From: Symbiodinium natans
Taxonomy: Eukaryota > Sar > Dinophyceae > Suessiales > Symbiodiniaceae
Direction of reading: 5' to 3'
Assembly (NCBI GenBank): GCA_905221605.1
Contig: CAJNDS010001779.1
Span: 62,001 to 126,000, forward strand
DNA: 64,000 bases
Shown: in pieces, positions 23,109-33,996 of the stretch
Layout: every line of letters starts with the position of its first letter
Position numbering within the stretch: the first letter of the stretch is position 1
The notes under the pieces: model-generated
What the model was told of the DNA's origin: nothing
The model's input: the letters and a program-made list of their open reading frames with translations, nothing else
The model's database searches: none
Made by a program: the position numbers and the translations under genes

Positions 23109-24230
23109 CTAGGGCCTAGGCAGCCTGCACATTGGGCCTTGCTTCAAACGTCGCCTGCGCGGCCGGGGATGGCTTGCTTCGTCTTTGGCGGCACTCTGGC
23201 CCGTCTTGCCCGTCTTGCCCGTCTTGCCTGCCTTGCCGCTGGCAACCCGCTTCGTTTCTTCAGGAGGCAGGTCCCCAATAAGCACCCACTCCTGGCCGAC
23301 TTGAACACACGCGCACACACACACAAAGGACGGCATGCCACGGGAATGCTTGCAAAAGGACCACGTGGTTCTCTGAAAGAAATGTGTCAATAAACACACA
23401 CTTGTGTGCGGCCGGGCATCGAACTCAGGATCCTCTTTCCCGGCGAGGTACCAGCGGGCTTTCCTGGACGTTACCCGGAGTTCCTCAGGGTCCAAGCAGA
23501 ACTTGTGGCCTGTACCCCAGAAAAGGAGGCAGCTGTCATATTCGTATCGCACAGAGAAAGTCTTCTCCTTGGAGTTCTGACATCTGATACAGTGGCCGGG
23601 AACCACGTCATCTGAAGGCTCCCCGAAATGCATCGTGTAAGTCTCACCCTTTGGCCCTCTCCAACTGCCCTCAAGCAAACCTGAGACATCGCGCCAGTGC
23701 TCCGCAAGACTGGGCCACTGCCACGCTGACTCATCCTTTCCTTTGTTTCTACCGTTTCTGTCATTCCTGTCATTTCTCCTCGCGGTCTTCTTCAAGGAGG
23801 TGTCCTCACCGGAGTTCTTCTCATTGCTCTTCCTCGTGCCCTTCATGGCGGTGACGGTCGTGGTGGTCGTGGTCGGGATGCTGGGGATGCTCAGCTGCAC
23901 ACTGCTTGAGGTGCTCGAGGTGCTTGAGGTGCTTGAGGTGCTTGCAGTGGCATCTGCGTCTGCATCTCGGCCATCCAGGCTGTCAGCTTGCTGCTCTTTC
24001 TGCTCTTTCTGCTCTTTGGCAGAGCACACATAGGATTGGATCGCAGACCCCTGCAGGTCCTGGGGAACGCTCACTAGTTCTTCGAGTGTGCCTGAAGCAT
24101 CATCAAGAAGAACCTGCTTGTGCGCGGCTTCTTCCAAGGCCATGTCCTCGGAAATGCTGGGCTTGGAGCTTGAGGGATCGAGGCTTACGAAAACTTGCGG
24201 TCTGGACGGAAACAGATCAGTCAACAACAC
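23109..24230 (-). CDS. Unknown protein with a SWRGPKGETY...FEW domain, dinoflagellate-type
   Basis: Two joinable exons: from about 24230 to 23421, and 23291-23109. The N-terminal half is low complexity (acidic/Ser/Thr-rich, with Ser-Thr triplets and a Thr run) and then basic (Arg-Asn-Asp repeats). The C-terminal half has LLEGSWRGPKGETYTMHF, CIRC, FSVRYEYDSCLLFWGTGHKF, LDPEEL and ARWYLAGKEDPEF, which continues across the intron into EWVLIGDLPPEETKRV. This W-G-S-Y ... LDP ... FEW pattern is one I associate with small repeated domains in many dinoflagellate proteins; its function is unknown to me. The tail is Lys/Gly/Thr repeats and a basic end. The intron donor is GA (23420-23419), the acceptor AG|G. 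The 5' exon(s) may extend to about 24500. Confidence 0.6.
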   Translation of the reverse strand: MLLTDLFPSRPQVFVSLDPSSSKPSISEDMALEEAAHKQVLLDDASGTLEELVSVPQDLQGSAIQSYVCSAKEQKEQKEQQADSLDGRDADADATASTSSTSSTSSTSSSVQLSIPSIPTTTTTTVTAMKGTRKSNEKNSGEDTSLKKTARRNDRNDRNGRNKGKDESAWQWPSLAEHWRDVSGLLEGSWRGPKGETYTMHFGEPSDDVVPGHCIRCQNSKEKTFSVRYEYDSCLLFWGTGHKFCLDPEELRVTSRKARWYLAGKEDPEFDARPHTSVCLLTHFFQRTTWSFCKHSRGMPSFVCVCACVQVGQEWVLIGDLPPEETKRVASGKAGKTGKTGKTGQSAAKDEASHPRPRRRRLKQGPMCRLPRP

Positions 24231-24705
24231 TGAAGACCTGTACCATCATCTGAGAGAAGAAGACGTTTTATCAGCAGCAGAGCTGGAAGAGGCTGGGCAC
24301 GCTTCTGCAGGAAGGGTTTTCGCGCTTCCGCGGAAGAAGTTTTTTTGCCACCTCCCGCATCCTCCCGCCACGAATGCTTCGGCCAGTTCCTGCTTCTTCC
24401 CGGCTTGCGACTCTTGAGCCGGACTCCTGCGAGAATGGGCCCCCGAATCATCAAAGAATCGGCCCCGCCTCCGCAAAGATTCAGACGCTAACTCCACGTC
24501 TTGCTAAGGTCCAGTTGCTGCCATCTCTGGCTTCAAAGCAGATTCTGAAAACAGAACAGTTGGGAAAAGAGCAGAGAAGACACGGAGAAAGAGAGAGAGA
24601 CGGGGCACTCTAAGCACACATCATCACACATCCACCCACGCTTCCCAGCCAACAAAACCAAAGGAGGCTTCTGTAGAACAGCATAGAAGAGTGTAGAACT
24701 CTCTG

Positions 24706-25389
24706 CTATGGCCAAGAGTCCACGGAGCCATCACGGGGAGTGACGGCCCTCATCCAGTCCCAAACCTCTTCGCAAACATCGCTGACCACTCCGGAATCAC
24801 TGATGGAGGCGAACAAGCCCGCGGTGGAGGAGTTGTACTTCTTAAAAAGCTCACTGTCTCCCGCAAAGAGCAAATCTACTTTGACGCCCGCTTTCTTGGG
24901 CCAAAGCTTGGCAGCCGCCCTCTGAAGCACGTAGAGCCTGCGGTTGTCTGTGGTAAACCAATGAGGCCTTTCATCGGGTATGGCTCGTAAGCCCGGTAAC
25001 CCCGGTGCTCCCATCGTTCCGGGAGCCCATCGAAGCACTTCGATGTTCGGAAAGGGCGCTTTCAGAATCACGTCATAGGGCTCCACGCCTTTCCCTTCCT
25101 CCACCATGTCGAGCACCTCTTGTTTCGGAAACAAGAGACAAAGCCTTCTCTCCACCCTCCTTGCTCTCTCTCTCTGCTCTCTCTGCTCTCTCTCTGTTCT
25201 CTCTCATAAAGAGCACAGAAAGAGAGAGATTCTCAAGCTGGCTGGCGCACGCACTGTGGGAAGAGCAAGCCCCCCGAAAGGGCGCCGCGCCTTGTCCAAG
25301 GCCTGGCCGTTCGCGAAGCGGCTCCGGAGCACCTCCGAGGAGAAGCGCACCGCCAGCGGAGAGAGGAACTTCTCCTCGTAGACCGGCAT
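24706..25389 (-). CDS. Unknown protein of a dinoflagellate-type family (LAVRFSSE ... DNRRLYVLQRAA)
   Basis: Two exons, 25389-25291 and 25116-24706, join in frame to about 169 residues starting MPVYEEKFLSPLAVRFSSEV. The second exon has VILKAPFPNIEVLRW, HWFTTDNRRLYVLQRAAAKL and WPKKAGVKVDLLF, and ends in a stop. The combination of an SPLAVRFS start, a pair of conserved blocks and DNRRLYVLQ followed by a W-P motif resembles an expanded family I know from dinoflagellate gene models; it superficially recalls ParB-like nuclease folds. No catalytic role is claimed. The intron uses a GC donor after GACAAG and an AG|G acceptor. The Met chosen is the first in a frame bounded by simple sequence. Confidence 0.65.
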
Positions 25390-25399
25390 CGTGAGGCCC

Positions 25400-27040
25400 C
25401 TGCCTCTCTCTTTCAAAAGAGGAGGTGATGAGAGAGATGAGAGAGTGTTCTTCTGAATGAGCCTTCTCTTTTGCAGTGCTTTTGCAGTTTCTGCTCCTAC
25501 CACCACGTGTGTTCTTTTGGCTACTGCTTCTCAAGGCTGCATCCTTGTCATATTGCGGGTTCTTCTAGTTAAATGTGCTCTGGAATCTGCACGAGCCTTA
25601 GAAACCGTTAGGCTGGAGCCGCCAAATTTCGCGCCGGTTGCATGCAAAGGAACGGCCGCAGCATGCAGACGAGCTCACTGGATGCCGCATGAGCCAACAC
25701 CATGGCCAATGCGATCTCTCCATCTCTCCTGCTCCATCTCTCCATCTCTCCTGCTGCACGGGACATGAATTTTGGCCCGGGCCAGCGGCAACGTTGCTAC
25801 CTCCTTGGCAATGAGAAGACTAGGTATCGGTTTGCTTGCAATGGACCGAAGCGAAGCCTCACAGTTCCTACATGCACGTGGGAGGGTTGAAAACTTTTTA
25901 CGATGCACTTGTATGTATTAGATGTACATGTATGTATATCTACATCTATATACAGAGGAACATTTTATCAATACTTGCTACGTATTCACCTTCACTTGTC
26001 TTTCTTTTTCTTTCTTTCTAAGAAAGAAAGAAAAAGTATTTATGCATTTACTTATTTATGTATTTGTTTATGCGAACCATTTACTCTGCAGCGAACTCCT
26101 GAAATGAAGGCTGCCACCGTACCAGCCAAGATCCAGCTCACAAAAACGTGGGACAAATGGCACCCTGACATATCCTGACATTGGCACTTGCTATTTTAGA
26201 AGCAACGGCATTAAAAGCTGTGGGGCTTCCTGCGGCTGTGCGCGCTCAGGGCTGCATAATTGGGGTTGTGGAGGGTCTCTCACAGTGGCTCGCTTTGCCA
26301 GCTAAGCTTCAAACAAGGAGAAATCCCTCTTCGAGCACTGCCAGCACTAATGAAGCGCTAATGCAGTAATGCACCCTCGCCCTTTACTGTAGGCTTTGGA
26401 ACCATAGGCCTCCTCCATTCCCCCAACTACGCAGGATGCAAATCAGGAACCAATTCCATCATGGAACCGCGATGTCCTGTAAGCACAAGGCCCCCCGAGC
26501 GCATCTCAATTTAGAACACAAGGAGTGAAGGGGGATGTGCCGCTTCGCGACACGTCTCCGGACACAACAGCAGCTGCCGACTGTAGGAGGTACTGTGCTC
26601 CGATACTCTCACGATACTGTCATTGATGAGGGTCTACAATTGGCTACTTGTTGAGCAAGTGAACGCAAGTGAACGGAGTCTAGGACTGCTCTGCCTGTGT
26701 CTGCTGACCGTGTAGCGCAGCGCTCTCTTCTAAACTCTCTCTCGTCGTCTTACTTTACCGAGCCGGAAGCTGCCGGCAAGTCTTCTAAACAAGAAGAACC
26801 AAGGGTCTTGTGCACACCATGAGAGCACCTTAAGAACCATACTTGCGCAAGCTCGCCATCGGGATACAACTGAGAGTATTCTGGTTCACGTGTGGGCACA
26901 AGGCTGATCAGAGCTTTAGCTCCGAAAAAGGCTGAGGAAGGCGAATTTAGTCCACTTAGTCAATGTCACTTTTGGGACACCCTTCTGACAATAGAAGGTC
27001 TTTCAGATTGCGAGCCCGCGACCCAAATGCGCTGGGCCCG
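25400..27040. other. Spacer without a recognised gene
   Basis: Short frames only. It includes two TCTCC-type repeats near 25710-25755, a stretch of AT-rich TATGTAT/TATTTATG sequence near 25900-26080 and ordinary unique DNA. No RNA gene was recognised. Confidence 0.5.
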
Positions 27041-27043
27041 GAA

Positions 27044-29430
27044 CTAGTCTCGCAGCTTGTCCATGAGCGGTCCATCAAGTTTCAGGTCTTCCTCGTCAAT
27101 CTCGATGTCGAGATCGCCGTCATATTGAACCTGCAGAAGTCTTCAATGGTCTATGTTGAGTCTACATATATATATATATATGTCTCTAGGGAAGCTTGAG
27201 CTTCTCTCCCTCTCAAATCTCCGTTGCAACATCATCGCACCATCACATTGATGACATCGTACACGACCTTCACTTGGGCAACGAGCTCCTGGTGCAAACA
27301 TCGTGTGCTTTTGTGACGGTCTGGGTTGCAGTTATCAGAGCTCGTTGGGGTTGAGATTTCGACAAATCGTTCCAGAGCTTGAAATGTTTAGTTACGGGAC
27401 ATGCGCCAGCAATTCATAGGGCATTCGGGAGCTCATCCTTCATCTGTCGATGCATGCCATCAACCGGCCTGCGGTCTCAACTTGAGAAGGCGCCGGTCGT
27501 TTTACAAATGCAGCGGGGGTAGCTGGAAGATTGGTAGTGGTTGCTCCAACCCCTCCCCCCCCCCCCACCCCCTCTCGCACACCGTTCACGAATTGAGTTA
27601 GAGCAGAACACAAGGGGGGAACTGCAGAGCTGCGACGTGGCCCCGGTACCCCCAACCCCAAGCCTTCTCCGAAAGCCCCGCTCACACTACGCCTCTGTCA
27701 AGGGGTTACCAGCAAGCACCCAAGACATGCCTACACTGGCCAAGACAACAGAAAAATCTGTCGCTGGGGCTGTCCTGGAAAAAAAACAAACTCCCAAAAG
27801 AATTGGGATTCTCCTCAATCTCAGGGTCGTCGAAGAGCTTCAAAGTCTTGGTTCTGCACTTCTTTTGTGGAGTGGGCCGCTGCCTCACACGAACACAACC
27901 CCCGAAGCTCCTCCCCAGCCCAGCAAAATGCCACACAGAACTGCGCGACCTCACGTTAAGGCCGCGGCAAGACGACGCGGCGAACTGCATCTCGCTCGAA
28001 AACGGAGTCCTGGCAGCTTGACTGCATGCCGCCGTCCAAAAAGTTCGAGAAACACGCCCAAAAATCAAGAAACAAGCAAACAAGCCAGAAGTGCCCCAAC
28101 GCTAATCACGTTCTTCCAGCTTTGGTGCTGGTAGCGAGAGTAGAAATCCTTGATCTCTTGCGCAAAGGCCACCTCCACCGGGTGGCTCAATCAGGGCTCA
28201 GTTGATAGCACGCTCTCTTGGACACTAACTTCAACCCGGAGGCAAAGCAAAGCGCAACGGGAAAAGCACCGCCCCAACAAAGTATGCTGAGCGCCACATC
28301 ACCGGACTCCCACACACTCACCGACAAAATCTGCTGAAGCTTAAAATCATCGAACGCCACAAATGACTTCACCAAGGTTGACAAACCTCAACGATCCTCA
28401 ACGCGACTTGTGCCTGCAGCTCATTGCAAAAGATGCCCTCTAGTTGTCTTGCAAAACTTCTCCATCTAAGATCAACACACTCCGCCCATCTCCGACTGAA
28501 TCAGAGAGCCTCCTTCCACTTCTGCGGGGACGTCTCTTCGACTCGCTGAGCTGCAATCTTTGCATTGATGTTCCCCAAGCGATTCCTGGAAGCCACAGGG
28601 GAATGCGAAGAGCCTATCTGGACATCCATTGGAGGCCATTGGAGGTCACATGTTCCCAGGGCCCCCACTGGCCGTTGGCAGCATACATGCCAGGCATCGC
28701 AAGCCGGCTTAGAGGCGATGAGCCCCTGCGGATAGAGGACGCACAGGGAGTCTCTGTGTGTGTGTGTAGTATGCGTGGACTCAACTCGAGACCCCCTCCG
28801 CCTGCTGGGGCTGCGGGCGATGTCGACACCTTGCAGACAGGTCGCGTAGAGCCTTCCAGAAAATTCGCGGAACCGTCCGGCCTTGCTGCTCGAAAATGGA
28901 CCGCGCGTAGATGACCGGAAGCGTGCTCACCAACGGCAGAAGCGAGGGCAAGAAGTTGCGGCAGGAGGTTTCGACCCACGGACTCAGCATCAAAGTCACA
29001 GAATCCAGCAACGACGACAACAACATTAGCACTAGCATTGCTATTAGCGTTAGCATCAGGGCATTAGCATCAGCATTAGCATGAAGCCAAACATTCAAAC
29101 TGACTCTAATCAGCCCTCGATATCGAGCTCGGGACTCCATGGCGTTTGTCACAATCACGACCTTGGATCATCGCGCTTCTCTCCGCGACATTCCGAAAGC
29201 AAAACCGAACTTAAGCTCCCCAGTCAAGCGGAGGAAGCAGCACTCCTACTTATGTGGGCACGTGGCAGTACCCAACTTCATGGCCATTTTGAGCAGCACC
29301 TCCACTGCTGCCTCGGCATCGCCAAAAAAAAGATTTCCCATGCCCCTAGAACCGGAATCCGCACGGGCCTGCCTGCAACTCGCGAAGTGGTTTCTGGTAT
29401 TTCTCCACGTTCGGAGCTGGCTTGAAGAAG
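27044..29430 (-). CDS. Unidentified multi-exon gene
   Basis: Many short minus-strand segments look like exons of one gene ending at a stop at 27044. In gene order: about 29345-29420 (KPAPNVEKYQKPLRELQ), 29265-29300 (AEAAVEVLLKMAMKLGTAT), 28850-28960 (STLPVIYARSIFEQQGRTVP then FWKALRDLSA), 28525-28600 (NINAKIAAQRVEETSPQKW), 28390-28440 (EGIFCNELQAQVALRI), 28325-28380 (LVKSFVAFDDFKLQQILS), 28110-28175 (FAQEIKDFYSRYQHQSWKN), 27785-27860 (KTLKLFDDPEIEENPNSF), 27250-27300 (ELVAQVKVVYDVINVM) and 27044-27132 (YDGDLDIEIDEEDLKLDG, ending DKLRD). The mix of hydrophobic helices and an acidic end is protein-like, but I do not recognise the family, and exon borders are not fixed. Confidence 0.5.
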
Positions 29431-29449
29431 CTCAGAACCTGACAAACCG

Positions 29450-31250
29450 AAGCAAGAAGCGCGTTGCCGCGTTGCCTACCCCACCCCCGAACCGCGGGCT
29501 CGGATGATTGAGTTCCGGGATCGTGGGGATGAGGCGGGTTTGGGCATGGATTTTGTATTGCCTTGGGGGCCGCGGCCATTTGTCTTTTGGGTTGGCCCTT
29601 GTTTGCTTGATTGCTTGTTTGCTTGATTCTGTTGGCATTTTGGCTTCGAGAGAGAAAACACGGGACGCAACGCAAAGTGGCAGACATAATCATGCATGGC
29701 GCAGCGCGAAAATGAACACTGGAAGCGCGAAAGCACGAAAGCACGAAAGATGCGAAAAGCATCGAAAAGCATCAATTCTGGGGCAGGCTGAGGCGCCCCA
29801 TGGCTTTGTTGTTGGTTCGGGTTCGACCGAAGCCCGACGCTGGGCTGAGTTCTGCCTCTTTCCCCAAAGCTAGAAATGCGTTTTACGTGCTTTGCAAGGC
29901 TTGCATGCATACATACATGCATTTCCACATACATTGCCAACTCCCACTTCCGAGGCGCAGGAGGGTCTGGCTCAAATCCGAGCCACATTCTACAGATCCC
30001 AAACCCCGTAACATCCCGGCGCCATTCGTGCAGCCCATCTTTGCTGCTCCCACCACACGACTAACTCTGAAGGAGCAAGGGCGAGGGCATCATTTCTTGT
30101 CGTACTTGAATCGAGGCTGTCAGTTTTTGGGCCGTGGTCGTATATTTCGTAAAAGGTATTCAACACAGAGTTAGTCTCTCGGACATGCGGTTCTGAGCCT
30201 TTTCATACATATAAGACGGAGGCTATATTTTCAGACACCCCATAAAAACCACTGTTCTGGGCCTGATGTCCAAATTTCATACTGGATGTAAATTGGGTTA
30301 ACCAAACTCTCAAACAAATCAGAGACACAAGGAATATGTGCAAAGATGGCGCCCTGCCAGAGGTGGTAGAAGAGCTTTGAAAAGCAATGAATTTGGCTGA
30401 TTAGTCCACTGGACACACCAACGCCAAAACAACAGGGACTCCTGCTGATTTAAATAACCTCAAAAAAACAGCGTAAAGCAAAAGCCTCAAAACACGGCCT
30501 TCTGGACAGAATCTCTTTGGATTGTGCTTGTTCAATGTTCGGATTTGCGCTAGCAAACGCAGTCATGAGCCATGAGCCGGTAAGTTTCCGGATTCCACGG
30601 CCTTGCTCTGCATTTCTGTGTCTCCACTTTCATATAGCGCTCCTCTCTCCACTGAGCTCTGATTTGGTTTTCAAAAAAAGCCAAACAAACGCAGTGTAAA
30701 CACCAAAGCTGTCATTCCCAAACAGAGTGTCAACATTAACGGGTTCCAGACGTCTGGACGTCTGGGGTCAAAGGCTCTTCGTTTGAAGCTTGGGCCCCGT
30801 GAGGGGTCAAAGGCTCTTGCTCTTGAGGCTGGGCCCCTTGAAGCGTCAAAAGCCTCTCTTGAATTGAAGGGTGGGCCCCCTCGAAGGGAAGTGAAAAGGC
30901 TGTTGCTCTTAAAAGGCAGAGCTTCGCGGCTGCAAAGGCTCTGTTTGCCAAGGACGTTGGACGTCTGAGTTCACAAACAGTGCACCTCTCATCGCTTTTG
31001 GAAGTCTGCGTTCGCATGGTTTCTTACTGTTCGGGGTCTATGCTGATCACTACTTGGATTTGTAAAGTATTCTCGTTATCCAAACGGAATTGCGGGTGTG
31101 GCATTTCTGCTTCCCATTTGTACATGCTCAACTTTGGCGCCTGGCGACATAGATTCCCACATTCGGAGTTCTCATAAGAATTAAGCCATATCCTGAAATC
31201 CAAACAGCGGAGAAGGCTGCTTCATCTGGATTGTGGTTTTTCCATGGTCG
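29450..31250. other. Region without a secure gene
   Basis: Only isolated possible exons are seen, for example a minus-strand end RFKYDKK with a stop at 30091-30093. An imperfect tandem repeat of about 36-50 bp (GAGCCTTTGACCCC type) lies at 30765-30870 and can be read as EPLTP repeats on the minus strand, but has no flanking coding evidence. Confidence 0.4.
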
Positions 31251-31293
31251 TGCCAGCTGAGCAAGCTGGCTCGGGTCACAAGGTGTGTTTGGG

Positions 31294-32815
31294 CTAAGTA
31301 AGGAAACCGCGCTCCCATCTCGTTCTACTTGACTTTGATCCAACCCGAAGGGGTTGGAAGCAAAGAAAAGTACGGAAGATAAAAGCTGACAGAGCTGCGG
31401 TGATGCCTTCTTGTTTGCGCGGATCCAGCTGGAAGGGCAAAGCCTCAGTGCATGTCTTGGCCATCCGCAGCAACGCGTCACACAAGGCGTTATCGTATGG
31501 TGTGTCCAGGCCTAACATTCTCTACCTACAGTGTCCCTGACCCATGAGAGAGAGGTGCTCCAACGCCGAAGCGCACCAGAGTCTCTGAGCCGCTGTCGTG
31601 TCATCCCAATCAAAGATGATAATGGTCTGCTCCTGGGCACATTGGTCAACACAGGTGGCAAGCGAGCGCAGGCAAGCGCTTCTTCTCCGAACAATAACCC
31701 CCCTTGAGGAAGCAGCGGGTCGGAAGTACTCGGCCTGGCTCCCCGTGCTAATCATCGACCTCATACTTCAATGATCTTCAATGGGATCTCTCACAATGTC
31801 CTTACAGAGTTCCGTGTCCAAGGCCTTTGTAGTCTTGAGATGCCTCGGGCAGACCGGGGTCTGGGCTCGATTGTCTTGCGGATGCTCGGCTTCTGCTTCA
31901 CGGCCACGCCCTTGCCAGGGTTTTGAATGGCACGCCTGCGCCAGAGAGGGCGGGAAGGTCGCTGCGTTTATGAGCAAAACCAAAACTGAACACGTGTCGA
32001 TAACTCGACTACGAACTGAGAATACAATGAGGAAGGAAACGCCTCGAGACCATCGCCATGGCGAGTAGGACAGGGGTTTCTTGTTGGGGATGCAGTCTAC
32101 TTCCTGGTGCCTCGAGCTGACAGCAACTCACTTCGACTGAGCTACATGCACGCTCGCGGGGCCAACTGTCTCGCATGCACTCTCTCGGCAACGCTGCCGC
32201 AGCAGCACCCTTTGTTTTCTCTCGCTGGCGCGCGGTTCTAGGAAGCGGGAAGCCGTCTATCAAAGTCAATCGTCGTCGTCCAAAGCCTGCAAAGATAAGG
32301 GCAAAAGGCGGCTCCCAAAGCGACAACGGCCCAACCCAACACAGGGGGAAAAAAGAATACAAGATACTTCAAAAAGAACATGTCTGCGAAAGGACATCAA
32401 CAAGAGACAAAGGACGCGCCTCGAGCCACGCCTTGCGCTCTTTGTTCAAGCGCTCCCAGCGCTGCAGCGCCATCCGGTCCCGGGCCTCTCAGCTTCCAAA
32501 GCAGAGAGGAGACACAGGAGACAACCAATTTCGAGGCTGCAAAGAAGGGAGGGATGACCAGGGATGACCAGGGATGGTCTCCGAATCCACATGCCCAACA
32601 TCTAGGGATGTCGGAATGACCGGGGGGGGCCTCCTGAAGCTCCTGCTCCTCTTCCGAGTCGAGGGCCTGGAGGCGGCAAAGAGCGGCAACAAAAACACCA
32701 CAAACACTGCAAAAGGCACAAAAACCAAAAAAAAAAAAACGCAACCGCAACTCACCATCCTGACCTCCGCCGCAGCTTTGTCTTGCCAAGCCTGGAACAA
32801 TACGTCTGGAGGCAA
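31294..32815 (-). CDS. HAD-like phosphatase gene fragments
   Basis: An exon around 31575-31680 on the minus strand reads EQTIIIFDWDDT, the DxDxT nucleophile motif I of haloacid-dehalogenase phosphatases; a following GA could be the donor. Possible upstream exons: about 32755-32805 (FQAWQDKAAAEVRM), 32625-32665 (LDSEEEQELQE), 32405-32470 (ALQRWERLNKERKAWLEA) and about 31820-31925 (GVAVKQKPSIRKTIEPRPRS). A possible downstream exon near 31410-31510 reads NALCDALLRMAKTCTEAL. Proteins with FDWDDT after a basic N-terminal region are common in dinoflagellates. The later HAD motifs (Lys and the second DD) were not found, so the end of the gene is missing here, and whether all these exons belong together is inference. 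Confidence 0.5.
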
Positions 32816-32899
32816 AAAAACAAACTGCAGCCCCTGCCTACTCCGACTCCACCGACTCCACCGACTCCCCTTCTGTCTTGAGGCCCTATGGGGCCCTCC

Positions 32900-33990
32900 C
32901 CACCCCCTTTAGGCCCATACGAGGCCCGGCTTCAGGCCCCTCGGCGAGATCTGCTGAGGTTTTGACCTCACGGTTTCCTTGAGCATAAGGAGGCCTGGAC
33001 CGCTAAATCGCACTTTGCGCCTGGGATTAGCGTGGCCCTTTGCATGATGGCATAGCTCCCGAGGGACCCGAGGGACCGAGCGAGTTGCGCGTGCCTCTCT
33101 TCCGATATCTCTTCGACAGCCTAAGGGTCCCCTAGGGAGCTCTTCGCAGCACCCCCACCCCCTCGTTCCGTTTCTGCGCGCACTTGTCTATCCTTGCTGT
33201 GTCCTTTGCTTTCTTCGCGGTGCAACTGAATTCTCTCATTGTTTCTGTGCTGGGTGATCCCTCCCCTCTGCACATTAATCATTAATCGCAATTTTGAGCG
33301 TGTGCCTGCCCGATTCGGTCTCACTTCCAATCTTTACGAGAGAAGAAGGTCGCCACCTCTACTGCTGAACATACGTTCCTATCCCCTCATCGCGCATATG
33401 GTCCAGTGAGTTTAGTGTTCGTAGGGTTCGGAACCCAAGTACGTAGAACCTCCAATGTGCAACGAGGCTGCGTTCCTCAGCGGAGAAGACTTGACAGACC
33501 GACATGTTGTTGAGTTCTCGATGCATTGCTGTGTTCCGAGCTTCAGAGACATAGCGATGTCCTTTAGCTCCATCATCCAATGAAGCACGACACGTTTCGT
33601 CCCTTCCGGCCGGTGGCCGAGCGGAGCCTTCTCCAGCTTCGCGTGGCTGTTGTAGTGCCGTGCATATTCCTCAGAGAGAGAAGCGTCTTTTTCTGTGTTT
33701 TTTTGGGAGCCGAACAAAGAGCAAACGAAGGCGAACGGTCGGGTGCCTCTCGAGGGTTTGGTGCCGGCGACGGGGTCCTCGCAGCGCGGGTCCGGGCCTT
33801 CAAAAAGACCCACACGTTCTCTCAACGGCGCGCGGTTTTGGTCACCCGCAGAGCTGATCCCCTAAGGTGGCTGCGCCGGGCCGGCCGCCTCGGGGCGAGT
33901 AGGCCAGCGGGGTCTCTTCCTGCACTCTCCACGTCGCAGCTGCTGCGTCAAGGGCAAATGTGGCGAAGAAGAGAAGAGGAAAAATGTGGA
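32900..33990. other. Spacer, one open frame of unknown status
   Basis: A minus-strand frame at 33412-33825 stays open for 137 codons (includes EEYARHYNSHAKLEKAP) but has no motif I know and no clear splice partners. The rest appears non-coding. Confidence 0.35.
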
Positions 33991-33996
33991 AAAAGC

